Assembly (NCBI GenBank): GCA_021791815.1
Contig: JAJYVV010000008.1
Span: 1-45,785 of the forward strand
Origin: Bacillota bacterium
Lineage (GTDB): Bacteria > Bacillota > Sulfobacillia > RBS10-35 > JAJYVN01
Direction of reading: 5' to 3'
DNA length: 45,785 nt
Shown here: positions 24,093 to 31,987 of the stretch, piece after piece
How the letters are laid out: every line of letters starts with the position of its first letter
Numbering within the stretch: position 1 is the first letter of the stretch
The notes under the pieces: model-generated
What the model was told of the DNA's origin: nothing
Seen by the model: the letters and a program-made list of their open reading frames with translations, nothing else
Database searches by the model: none
Position numbers and translations under genes: made by a program

Positions 24093-24647
24093 CTACCACG
24101 TCACCTCTCCGAAGTAGATCGGGGTGTTCCCGAAAGTGGCGGACGCCCGCTGGGCCCGCTCCGAGAGGAACGACACCATCATCAACTCGGGGCTCTCGCT
24201 GGGATACTCCCGGTCCCCCACCAGAGTGGTGGCCTGCGGCAAAGGCGTCCATCCGAACCGAGCGTAGAAGTTACCGAGCTGGGGCGAGCAGTGGAACATC
24301 CCGAGGTCTGCATCCGACTTCTTGATCACGCGGGTACCTTCCTCCACGATGCGACGGCCGAAGCCCTGCTCTCGGAAGGACGGATACGTGAAGACTCCGG
24401 AGAGGCCGTACACTTTGTATATCTGGCCACAGTGCTCCAACCACTTCCACTTGACCTCTGCGTGACTGATCAGGACCCCTTCTTCCACGAGGACCAGGTG
24501 CACCGGGTGCTCTTCTTCGCTGGAAATCCACTTACGCAGGCGATTCGGTCCGACGAAGCCCTCAGGGTAGTTGATCCGCAGGAAGCAGAGAATCTGGCAC
24601 CGCAGCATCTCGGGAAGGTCGACGCTGCGGTAAGTGCGGGTCTCCAC
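24093..24647 (-). CDS. GNAT-family N-acetyltransferase
   Basis: About 184 residues. The acetyl-CoA-binding core is visible: YGLSGVFTYPSFREQGFGRRIVEEGTRVI, where the central part replaces the usual R/QxxGxG/A loop, and LGNFYARFGWTP near the C-terminus. The substrate is unknown; GNAT proteins of this size acetylate small amines, antibiotics or protein N-termini. Two 60-base samples inside it are about 57 and 63 percent G+C by eye, clearly below the neighbouring genes, which suggests recent transfer. GTG at 24647 is the preferred start but lacks a good ribosome binding site; ATG at 24608 is an alternative. Confidence 0.7.
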   Translation of the reverse strand: METRTYRSVDLPEMLRCQILCFLRINYPEGFVGPNRLRKWISSEEEHPVHLVLVEEGVLISHAEVKWKWLEHCGQIYKVYGLSGVFTYPSFREQGFGRRIVEEGTRVIKKSDADLGMFHCSPQLGNFYARFGWTPLPQATTLVGDREYPSESPELMMVSFLSERAQRASATFGNTPIYFGEVTW

Positions 24648-24763
24648 GGCAGGCGACACCAACCCCACCCCCTGGCCCGATGCCCGCGCGACACCTGCGC
24701 ACAGAACCATATGGCACGCCGAAGGCGGTGGGCCCGCCACGCCCGAGCACGGGACCCATCATC

Positions 24764-24930
24764 ATACACCGGGTGCGCTCCCGCGGATGGGGTCTCGGGG
24801 CCGGCCTGCTCGACCCGAACCTGACCGGGGTGGTCGCCGGCGACGGCGTCGGCGACTCGTTCGAAGAAGCCCGCCAGAGCGTGCGGCGCCACTTGCAGGT
24901 CGAGGTCGACCAGCCTCCCGGGGCCATGGG
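24764..24930 (+). pseudogene. HicB-like antitoxin fragment
   Basis: A short plus-strand segment reads GWGLGAGLLDPNLTGVVAGD, then GVGDSFEEARQSVRRHLQVEVD. This resembles the HicB/UPF0150 fold, in which a YxAxxPDLPG strand is followed by GDSFEEAxxxxxEAI and a helix. The first strand is damaged and there is no clear start or hicA partner. Probably a remnant; confidence is low because the fold is short. Confidence 0.35.
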
Positions 24931-25169
24931 GCGGATCGCGATGGGCCAGACCGAGCAGTGCGCCGCTGCCGGCACCTGCCGCCTGGCCGGGGAACCCCGG
25001 CAGTCACATCCTGCTGCCGGAAGTCGACGGGGTCGCGTGGATGCCGGCGGGGAGTGCCGCGATATCCCGGTGGCGGCCGCTGGGACCCGAGGTGCACCCG
25101 GACACCGGCCGGGTACGCCGATGCGCCGGGCCGCTGCGCTTCACCGCCGACGTCGCGACCGCGGAGCAG

Positions 25170-25999
25170 TTCTTTGACCGGCTCGCTCCGTCGTTCCGCT
25201 CAGCGACGGCGGCGAGTCGATGGAGAAGCGCTGGTCCTCCCCCGGCCTGCCGGAGCGCGTCACCGTCTTCGGCATCCTCGCACCTGCAGGCGCGGGTGGA
25301 AGTCCCTGAACGCCAGGTCCACTCGGTGCGTTGCCCGTGCCGCGGCAAGGTCACGCCGGACGAGTGCCCGCCCGCGATGGCGGCCCAGACCCAGTGCGGG
25401 CCGAACATGCAGGCCTTTGTCCCGTACCTCGACTGCTCCCGTCGGAGCGGATCCGTGAACTGCTCTTTGACCTCACCGGCCATCGGCCGAGCGAGCGGAC
25501 CTTATACCACCCTCGCGGGCGCCCTCGTCCCGTGCGCCGAGCGGACGCGCGCGTGCTGGTCGCCGAGCCCGTGGCGCATTTTGATGAGACCGGGGTGCAC
25601 GTCCAGGGCAAGCTGCACTGAGCGCATGTTGCCTGGACCGAGCAGGCCATGCATCTTGGCCGCCTTCGCCGGCGTGGCGATCCCAGACCGTTGGGCCCCT
25701 GTTTTGGCTTGGCCCATGGGCTCTGCCGCGTCCATCGCGAACGAGAACCGCAGGCGGTCCTCGCAGTCGACATCCAACCCCGGGCCGGCGCCAGGCGCCC
25801 CCCGCTGTGCCCAGCCGAGCAACCGAAGGGCGCCGCCAGTGAGGACCACTTGCGGGCGGAGCGGGTTGCGGCCCTCACCACCCACGATCACGAGCTGATC
25901 GCGCAAGGCTTCGCCGCCCATCCCCTGCCCGACGCGCCGCCGGAGCCTCGGCGCGGTCGACCCAAGAGGAGCAAGGGCCCGCAACCCGCTTCGAGGTGA
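25170..25999 (+). pseudogene. Broken IS66-family transposase
   Basis: Pieces of an IS66 TnpC protein appear in order on the plus strand but in different frames. They are: a zinc-ribbon-like VRCPCRGKVTPDECPPAM (about 25326-25380); then SERIRELLFDLTGHRPSERTLY (about 25444-25506); the DDE aspartate block HFDETGVHVQGKLH; a TGA at 25619-25621 exactly where the family has tryptophan (LHW-HVA); then AHGLCRVHRERE; and the C-terminal GRPKRSK tail ending at 25999. At least one frameshift, one nonsense codon and internal deletions make it inactive. It marks the foreign segment between amt and tRNA-Glu. Confidence 0.75.
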
Positions 26000-26083
26000 T
26001 GTTCCCAGTTACGGCGTGCGGCGACGGGGAGGGCCGGGGCTCCGGTTGCGGGCGTACGCTCGGGGGCAGCGGACGAAAGCCGT

Positions 26084-26158
26084 TGGTGGCCCCAGCGGGA
26101 GTCGAACCCGCCTTTCAGCCTTGAAAGGGCCGCGTCCTAACCGATAGACGATGGGGCC
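26084..26158 (-). tRNA. tRNA-Glu (anticodon UUC)
   Basis: 75 bases including an encoded CCA end. On the minus strand the acceptor arm GGCCCCA pairs with TGGGGCC, the D stem is GTCT/GGAC, the anticodon loop is CTTTCAA (anticodon TTC), and the T arm is GCGGGTTCGACTCCCGC. All four stems fold without mismatch other than G-U pairs. It stands alone, at the edge of the IS66 scar, and may have served as an integration site. Confidence 0.97.
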
Positions 26159-26168
26159 GCGGCTGTGC

Positions 26169-26206
26169 CGGGCGCCCCGCATTATATCCGAAGGGCGGGG
26201 CGCCCG
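26169..26206 (-). promoter_or_regulatory. 12-bp inverted repeat enclosing the tRNA-Glu -10 box
   Basis: CGGGCGCCCCGC (26169-26180) and GCGGGGCGCCCG (26195-26206) are perfect inverted copies. The 14-base centre contains, on the minus strand, a consensus TATAAT (26181-26186), placed to start transcription just before the tRNA 5' end. No consensus -35 is seen. The repeat could be an operator or a structure controlling promoter opening. Confidence 0.6.
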
Positions 26207-26420
26207 CACCGCACCGGCTGCCGCCCGAGGCGCGCGCGCCCCGAGCCGGGCTGCGCGCGCGGACGGGCCGCGCTCGGGCCGCGACGGAACCCCGCCGGCG
26301 GGCCCGGTGGCCGCGGGGGACGGCCGGCCTCCGCGGGGATCCTTGCCCCCGGGGGAAGGCCGGAGCACGGCCGAGGCGAACTCCTCCGGGGCGGGGGGTG
26401 CGCGGGTGGGACGGGCCGGG

Positions 26421-27668
26421 ATGCCGGATGAGGCGCTTCTGCGGCGGTACGCCCGGCTGGCCGTGCGGGTGGGCGCAGGCCTGCAGCCGGGCCAGCCGCT
26501 CCTGGTCGGGCGCGAGGGCCGCGCCGTGCTGCCGGACCACGTCCCCTTCGCGCGGCTCCTGGTGGAGGCCGCGTACGAGGCGGGCGCCTCGTTTGTGGAG
26601 GTCCTCTACGGCGACGAGTGGTCGCTGCGGGAGACGGTGCTGCGCGGCAGCCCCGACCTGTACCGCGAGCGGTGCCTCGCCTGGGTCCGCTGGGCCGAGC
26701 GGCTGGCCGCCGGCGGCGCAGCCTTCCTGAGCATCCCGGCCTCGGACCCCGACCTGTTCGCGGGGGCGGACGGCGCGCGCGTGGCGGCCGCCCAACGGGC
26801 GTTCAGCGAGGCCTTCCGTCCGATCGCCGAGCGCCTGGCGGCGGACGAGCTCGCGTGGACGGTCATCTCCGCGCCGACGCAGGCCTGGGCCGACCGGGTC
26901 CATGCGGAACTGCCGCCGGAGCACCGCCTTGGGGCGCTGTGGGCGGACATCCTGGCCTGCGCGCGGGCGGCGGGCCCGGATCCCGCGGCGGAATGGGCCG
27001 CGCACCGTGCGAACCTCCGCAGGCGCCGCGATTGGCTCAACGGTCTGCGGATCCGCCAGCTGCGGTACGAGGGACCCGGCACCGACCTCCGCGTGACGCT
27101 GCCGGAAGGGCGGCGCTGGGGCGGCGGCGAGGCCGTCACCCCGGGCGGCGTCGCGTTCGTCCCGAACATCCCCACCGAGGAGGTGTTCACCGCCCCCCGC
27201 CGCGACGGGGTCGAGGGCACCGTGCGGAGCACCCTGCCCCTCAACCACGGCGGCGCCCGCATCGAAGGCATCCGGCTGCGCTTCGAGGGCGGGCGGGTGG
27301 TCGACTGCGCGGCCGACCAGGGGGAGGACGCCCTGCGGCATATCCTCGACACCGACGAGGGCAGCCGCCGGCTCGGCGAGGTCGCGCTCGTCCCGGTCGA
27401 CTCCCCCATCGCCCGCCGCGGGGTCGTGTTCTACAACACGCTGTTCGACGAGAACGCCTCCTGCCACCTGGCGCTCGGCCGGGCCTATCCCATGATCGAG
27501 GGCGGGGCGCCGCAGGGTGCTGGCGCGTGGGCCGCCCACGGCCTCAACGAGAGCCTGGTCCACGTCGACTTCATGATCGGCTCCGCGGAACTGGACGTCA
27601 CGGCGCGGACGGAGGCGGGCGCCACGGTGCCCCTCTTCCGCGCCGGACGCTGGGCCCAGCCGGTTTGA
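26421..27668 (+). CDS. Aminopeptidase, M29 family
   Basis: Metallo-aminopeptidase of 415 residues, normal for M29 (AmpS/aminopeptidase T). Seen: YARLAVRVGAGLQPGQPLLV, DEWSLRETVLRG, and the metal-binding C-terminal half with FVPNIPTEEVFTAPRR, ARIEGIRLRFEGGRVVD, LGEVALVPVDSPIA, NTLFDENASCHLALG and the final HVDFMIGS. The Glu, His and Asp ligands expected for the two-metal centre lie in these blocks. Acts in the cytoplasm on peptide N-termini. The ATG at 26421 is preferred; an in-frame GTG lies at 26406. Confidence 0.92.
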   Translation: MPDEALLRRYARLAVRVGAGLQPGQPLLVGREGRAVLPDHVPFARLLVEAAYEAGASFVEVLYGDEWSLRETVLRGSPDLYRERCLAWVRWAERLAAGGAAFLSIPASDPDLFAGADGARVAAAQRAFSEAFRPIAERLAADELAWTVISAPTQAWADRVHAELPPEHRLGALWADILACARAAGPDPAAEWAAHRANLRRRRDWLNGLRIRQLRYEGPGTDLRVTLPEGRRWGGGEAVTPGGVAFVPNIPTEEVFTAPRRDGVEGTVRSTLPLNHGGARIEGIRLRFEGGRVVDCAADQGEDALRHILDTDEGSRRLGEVALVPVDSPIARRGVVFYNTLFDENASCHLALGRAYPMIEGGAPQGAGAWAAHGLNESLVHVDFMIGSAELDVTARTEAGATVPLFRAGRWAQPV

Positions 27669-27695
27669 GCGCCGGGCGCGGCCGCGGGGCCACAT

Positions 27696-28613
27696 CTACG
27701 GCAGGACATTCCCGGCCGCGCGGTAGATGGCGTACCACTCCTCCCGCGTGAGCCGGACGTCCGCGGCGCGGACGGAATCCCGCAGCCGTTCGAGATTCAT
27801 GGTCCCGACGATCGGCTGCATCTGCGCCGGGTGCCGCAGCAGCCAGGCCACGGCGATCGTCGTCTTGCTCACGGCGTGTGCCTGGGCCACCTCGGCCAGC
27901 TTCGCGTTCAGCTCGGGAAACTTCTCGTTGTCCAGGAACGCACCGCTGAAGAACCCATACTGGAACGGGGACCAGGGCTGAATCGTGATGTCGTGCAGGC
28001 GGCAGAAGTCCAGCACCCCGCCGTCGCGGTCCACGGCCGCGGCGTTCTCCATGTTGACGTTGATGCCGCTGGAGATCATGGTCGCATTGGTGATGCTGAG
28101 CTGAAGCTGGTTGGCGACGATCGGCTGCTTGACGCATTTGCGCAGGAGTTGGATCTGCATCGGGTTCTGGTTCGATACGCCGAAATGGCGCACCTTGCCC
28201 GCCTGCTCCAACCGGTCGAAGGCCTCGGCCACCTCCCCGGGCTCGACGAGCGCATCGGGCCGGTGCAGCAGGAGGACGTCCAGATAGTCGGTGCGCAGGC
28301 GCCGGAGACTGCCGTCCACCGCCTCGAGGATGTGCTCCCTGGAGAAGTCGAACATGCCGCGGCGGATGCCGCACTTGGACTGCAGGACGATCCGCTCGCG
28401 GACGGCCGGGCCCATGTGCACGGCGGCGGCGAACACCTCCTCGCAGCGTCCACCCCCGTAGATGTCCGCATGGTCGAAGAAGTTCGCGCCGAGTTCCAGG
28501 CAGGTCTGCACGTACCGCTCGGCCGCGGCGCTCTCCAGGCGCTGCAGGCGCATGCAGCCGACGGCGACCACGGGGACCTGCAGCGGGCTCGGACCCAACC
28601 GGATGGTGCGCAT
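27696..28613 (-). CDS. Aldo/keto reductase, YdhF-like
   Basis: NADPH-dependent TIM-barrel oxidoreductase of 305 residues. The catalytic tetrad is present: Asp and Tyr in FFDHADIYGGG, Lys in VLQSKCGI, His in LLLHRPD. The C-terminal block HPAQMQPIVGTMNLERL is the cofactor phosphate region. The overall sequence is closest in style to YdhF of enterics and bacilli. The ATG at 28613 has GAGGAGG nine bases upstream. Divergent from the S-box transcription unit. Physiological substrate unknown. Confidence 0.92.
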   Translation of the reverse strand: MRTIRLGPSPLQVPVVAVGCMRLQRLESAAAERYVQTCLELGANFFDHADIYGGGRCEEVFAAAVHMGPAVRERIVLQSKCGIRRGMFDFSREHILEAVDGSLRRLRTDYLDVLLLHRPDALVEPGEVAEAFDRLEQAGKVRHFGVSNQNPMQIQLLRKCVKQPIVANQLQLSITNATMISSGINVNMENAAAVDRDGGVLDFCRLHDITIQPWSPFQYGFFSGAFLDNEKFPELNAKLAEVAQAHAVSKTTIAVAWLLRHPAQMQPIVGTMNLERLRDSVRAADVRLTREEWYAIYRAAGNVLP

Positions 28614-28780
28614 GACGGTCAGCCTCCTCATGGCCGGGGCCGGGTCGCCGACCCGCTCGGGCGGGGATGGGGCCGCCGCGACCCTGCGGCCACGTCCGGC
28701 CACCCTGGTACCGTTGCCCCGGTGCGCCGCCCGGCTCCTGCCGCCCCGCGTATCCTCCTCGCCGCTACGCCTGCCCCCGG

Positions 28781-28809
28781 TTGACACCCGCCGCCCCGGC
28801 CCGTATCCT
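28781..28809 (+). promoter_or_regulatory. Sigma-A-type promoter of the S-box/tdh unit
   Basis: TTGACA (28781-28786), exactly 17 bases, TATCCT (28804-28809). A start near 28816 places the riboswitch P1 helix about 20 bases into the transcript, the usual distance for S-box leaders. Confidence 0.85.
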
Positions 28810-28836
28810 CGGCTGGGCCCACAACCGCATACCGTT

Positions 28837-28955
28837 CTCTTATCGAGAGAGGCAGAGGGACTGGCCCGATGAAGCCCGGCAACCCCCCGTGTGCGGCTGC
28901 GCCGGGAACGGTGCCAACTCCAGCAGGTGCGCTGGCGCGCCTGGGAGATGAGAGG
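28837..28955 (+). ncRNA. SAM-I (S-box) riboswitch
   Basis: The conserved SAM-I core is plain: TTATCGAGAGAGGCAGAGGG, CTGGCCCGATGAAGCCCGGC, AACC, GGTGCCAACTCC, and a closing GAGATGAGAG. P1 is a perfect 8-bp helix between CTCTTATC (28837-28844) and GATGAGAG (28947-28954). The aptamer is followed within a dozen bases by an intrinsic terminator. Established behaviour of the class: S-adenosylmethionine binding stabilises P1 and allows termination, so downstream genes are expressed when SAM is scarce. The downstream genes here are tdh and kbl, not the usual methionine or cysteine genes. Confidence 0.95.
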
Positions 28956-28966
28956 GAGTCGACCGG

Positions 28967-29007
28967 CCGAGTCGCTTCCCTCCGGGAGGCGGGCTCGGTT
29001 TTCTGTT
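28967..29007 (+). terminator. S-box-controlled intrinsic terminator
   Basis: Outer stem CCGAG (28967-28971) with CTCGG (28994-28998), inner 7-bp stem GCTTCCC/GGGAGGC with a TCC loop, followed by TTTTCTGTTT. A textbook factor-independent terminator placed between the SAM aptamer and tdh. Confidence 0.88.
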
Positions 29008-29069
29008 TCCTGGCGGATCACGCCCGGCGGACGGACCGCCGCGGTGGGACTTGCGGGAGGCGTAGGCGC

Positions 29070-30125
29070 ATGGGAAGCGGCGCCCGGATGCGGGCCCTGG
29101 TCAAGGCCGAAGCCGGTCCGGGACTCCAACTGGCGGAGGTCCCGGTCCCCGAGCCCGGTCCCCGCGACGTCCGCATCCGGGTGCGCAAAGCCGGCATCTG
29201 CGGCACGGACCTCCACATCTACGAGTGGGACGCGTGGGCCTCCGCCCGGGTCCGGCCCGGCCGCGTGATCGGCCATGAATTGATGGGCACCGTGGATGCG
29301 GTGGGCCCCGCCGTCCGCTCCCTGCGCCCCGGCCAGCGGGTGTCCGGCGAGGGCCACATCGGGTGCGGCCACTGCTACTGCTGCCGCACCGGGCAGGGCC
29401 ACATCTGCGACCGCGTGGACATCATCGGCATCGACACCGACGGCTGCTTCGCCGACTTCGTGGTGCTGCCCGAGGAGAACGTGTGGCCGCTGCGGGACGG
29501 CATCTCCGACGAGGTGGGCGCGCTGCACGACCCGCTCGGCAACGCGATGCACACGGTCAGCGTGCAGAGCGTCGCCGGTCAAAGCGTCGCCGTGACCGGG
29601 GCCGGGCCCGTCGGCCTCCTCTGCGCCGCGATCGCGCGCGCCCACGGGGCGCTGGACGTGGTCGCCCTCGATCCCAACGGACTGCGGCTGGCGCGCGCCG
29701 GCGAGATGGGGGCGCACGCGACGTTCGACCCGCGCCACCCCGGAACCGAGGATGCGATCCGCGAGCGGACCCGCGACGGCCGCGGGGTGGACGTCCTGCT
29801 CGAGGCGTCGGGGAACGCCGCCGCCATCCACTTCGGCCTGCGGGTGCTGCGGAGCGGGGGCTCCGCGGCCCTGCTCGGGCTGCCCCCGGGCGACGTCGCC
29901 TTCAACCTCGCCGAGGAGATCATCTTCAAGGGGATCACGATCCGGGGGGTGAACGGGCGCCGGATGTTCGAGACCTGGTACCAGGTCGACGCGGTGCTGC
30001 GCAGCGGCCTGGTGCACCCGGAGCGCCTGGTGTCCCACCGGCTCCCGCTGGAGGACTACCGGACGGCCTTCGACCTCCTCCGCCGGGGCGAGGCGATCAA
30101 GATCGTGCTGGACGTCGCGCGGTAG
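29070..30125 (+). CDS. tdh: L-threonine 3-dehydrogenase
   Basis: Zinc- and NAD-dependent medium-chain dehydrogenase, 351 residues, oxidising threonine to 2-amino-3-ketobutyrate. Catalytic zinc region KAGICGTDLHIYEWDAWA with GHELMG; structural zinc cysteines in CGHCYCCRTGQGHIC; cofactor loop VTGAGPVGLLCAAIA; and late blocks GLPPGDVAFNLAEEIIFKG and RRMFETWYQ, which are typical of Tdh. The ATG at 29070 has GGGAGG ten bases upstream. It lies directly behind a SAM-I riboswitch and terminator and 18 bases ahead of kbl, its pathway partner. Confidence 0.93.
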   Translation: MGSGARMRALVKAEAGPGLQLAEVPVPEPGPRDVRIRVRKAGICGTDLHIYEWDAWASARVRPGRVIGHELMGTVDAVGPAVRSLRPGQRVSGEGHIGCGHCYCCRTGQGHICDRVDIIGIDTDGCFADFVVLPEENVWPLRDGISDEVGALHDPLGNAMHTVSVQSVAGQSVAVTGAGPVGLLCAAIARAHGALDVVALDPNGLRLARAGEMGAHATFDPRHPGTEDAIRERTRDGRGVDVLLEASGNAAAIHFGLRVLRSGGSAALLGLPPGDVAFNLAEEIIFKGITIRGVNGRRMFETWYQVDAVLRSGLVHPERLVSHRLPLEDYRTAFDLLRRGEAIKIVLDVAR

Positions 30126-30143
30126 GCAGGGGGGCGGTGCCGC

Positions 30144-31340
30144 TTGGCCCGGGACGAGAGGGAACCTCGGGGGTCGGGGATCCGGGCGCGCGTGGCGCGG
30201 GAGCTGCAGGCGATGGACGCGGCGGGCACGAGGAAGCGGCTGCGGCACCTCACCACGGCCACCGGCCCCACGGCCCAGGTCGAGGGGCGCGGCGAGGTGA
30301 TCGTCCTATGCTCCAACAACTATCTCGGGCTGGCGGCGCACCCGGAGGTCGTGGCTGGCGCCGAGGCGGCCCTGCGGCGGTACGGGGCGGGCCCCGCCTC
30401 CGTCCGCTTCATCAGCGGAACGACGGACCTGCACCGGGACCTCGAACAGGCCCTGGCCGACTGGGTGGGCGCGGAGGCGGCCCTCACCTACGCCTCGTGT
30501 TGGACCGCCAACGAAGGCCTGATTCCCGTCCTCGCCGCGGCCGGGGACGTCCTCCTCTCGGACGAACTGAACCACGCCAGCATCATCGACGCCTGCCGGC
30601 TGGCGCGGGGCGCCGAGCGCGAGGTCTACCGCCACGCGGACATGGCGGACCTGGAGGGCAGGCTCCGGGCCCACGCGGGGGCGCCCGGGCGCATCATCGT
30701 CACGGACGGCGTCTTCAGCATGGAGGGGGACCTGGCCCCGCTCCCCGAGATCGTCGCGCTCGCCGACCGGTACGACGCGCTGGTCGTCTGCGACGACTCC
30801 CACGGCCTCGGCGTCCTGGGCGCCCGGGGGCGCGGCACGGCCGAGCACTTCGGGCTCCTGGGGCGGATCGACGTGATCACGGGGACCCTCGGGAAGGCCC
30901 TGGGCGGCGCGGCGGGCGGGTTCGTGGCCGCTGGCCGGGACCTTGTGGACTACCTGATCCAGCGGTCTCGCCCGCAGCTCTTCTCCAACGCGGTGCCGCC
31001 GGCGGTGCTCGGAGCGGCCGCCGCCGCCCTGGACGTCCTGCGGCGCGAGCCGGAACGCGTACAGCGGCTGCACGCGAACGTGGCGTACATGCGCCAGGGG
31101 CTCCGGGCCCAGGGCTACCGGCCGCTCGAGGGGGCCTCGGCCATCGTGCCCATCCTCGTGGGCCCGACCGCCGAGGCGATGGCCCAAAGCGAGCGGCTCT
31201 TCGACGCGGGTGTCCTGGTGGTCGGCTTCGGCTATCCTGTGGTCCCGGAAGGCGCGGCGCGCCTGCGGGTCCAGTTGTCGGCGGCCCACGAGCGGACCCA
31301 TCTCGACCGCGCGCTCGCCGCCTTCGCGGCCGTGCGCTGA
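30144..31340 (+). CDS. kbl: 2-amino-3-ketobutyrate CoA ligase (glycine C-acetyltransferase)
   Basis: PLP enzyme of the alpha-oxoamine synthase family, 398 residues, splitting 2-amino-3-ketobutyrate with CoA into glycine and acetyl-CoA. Seen: VLCSNNYLGLAAHPEV, GPASVRFISGTTDLHRDLE, DELNHASIIDACRL, DDSHGLGVLGARGRGT and the PLP lysine in TGTLGKALGGAAGG. TTG start at 30144 with AGGGGGGCGG just before it. Paired with tdh, so the unit converts threonine to glycine and acetyl-CoA. A biotin (BioF) or ALA synthase role is less likely given the partner. Confidence 0.93.
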   Translation: MARDEREPRGSGIRARVARELQAMDAAGTRKRLRHLTTATGPTAQVEGRGEVIVLCSNNYLGLAAHPEVVAGAEAALRRYGAGPASVRFISGTTDLHRDLEQALADWVGAEAALTYASCWTANEGLIPVLAAAGDVLLSDELNHASIIDACRLARGAEREVYRHADMADLEGRLRAHAGAPGRIIVTDGVFSMEGDLAPLPEIVALADRYDALVVCDDSHGLGVLGARGRGTAEHFGLLGRIDVITGTLGKALGGAAGGFVAAGRDLVDYLIQRSRPQLFSNAVPPAVLGAAAAALDVLRREPERVQRLHANVAYMRQGLRAQGYRPLEGASAIVPILVGPTAEAMAQSERLFDAGVLVVGFGYPVVPEGAARLRVQLSAAHERTHLDRALAAFAAVR

Positions 31341-31384
31341 GCGCCCGTCGGGCCGACCCGGGCCCCGGGCGGAGGAGGAATCCC

Positions 31385-31969
31385 ATGTCGGCGCCTCGAC
31401 TCATGGTCATGATCGCGAGCACCCGCCCGGGCCGCGCCGGCCTGCCCGTCGGCCGGTGGTTTGCGGAGCGCGCGCGCGCGGACGGCCGCTTCGAGATCGA
31501 CCTCGCGGACCTGGCCGAGATCGCCCTGCCCTTCTTCGACGAACCGCACCATCCGCGGCTGCGGCAGTATGCGCACGACCACACCCGGGCGTGGAGCGCG
31601 CGGGTGCAGGCCGCGGAAGCGGTGGCCCTGGTGATGCCCGAGTACAACTTCGGCTACACGGCGCCGCTGAAGAACGCCCTCGACTTCCTATACTGGGAGT
31701 GGCACTACAAGCCCGCCGGCCTGGTCAGCTACGGCGGCATCGCCGGCGGGACGCGCGCGCAGCAGTTGATCAAACCCGTGCTGACGCAGTTGCGGATGGT
31801 CCCCGCGGCCGAATCCGTCGTGATCCCGTTCGTCGCGCGATACATCGTCGACGGGACGTTTCGTCCCGACGACACGATGGTTCAGTCGGCGACGGCGACC
31901 CTGAACGAACTGCACCGGCTCCAACGGGCCCTGGCGCCGCTGCGGGCCGGCGAGGCGGCCGCGGGGTAG
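31385..31969 (+). CDS. NAD(P)H-dependent FMN reductase family protein
   Basis: Flavodoxin-like reductase of 194 residues. FMN phosphate loop IASTRPGRAGLPVGRWF, flavin-side block MPEYNFGYTAPLKNALDFLY and YGGIAGGTRAQQ are typical of the NADPH-dependent FMN reductase/azoreductase family. The ATG at 31385 has GGAGGAGG. It follows kbl by 44 bases in the same direction and may be part of the S-box transcript, although no direct link to threonine breakdown is known to me. Confidence 0.88.
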   Translation: MSAPRLMVMIASTRPGRAGLPVGRWFAERARADGRFEIDLADLAEIALPFFDEPHHPRLRQYAHDHTRAWSARVQAAEAVALVMPEYNFGYTAPLKNALDFLYWEWHYKPAGLVSYGGIAGGTRAQQLIKPVLTQLRMVPAAESVVIPFVARYIVDGTFRPDDTMVQSATATLNELHRLQRALAPLRAGEAAAG

Positions 31970-31987
31970 CCGGGCGCGGCTCGCCGC

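Noticed and set aside
24045-24120. A plus-strand reading ending RRAYEHGWRQDSRGRDYHVTSPK-like just before a stop
   Set aside because: It overlaps the C-terminus of the GNAT gene on the other strand and has no continuous upstream frame; most likely a chance or antisense reading.
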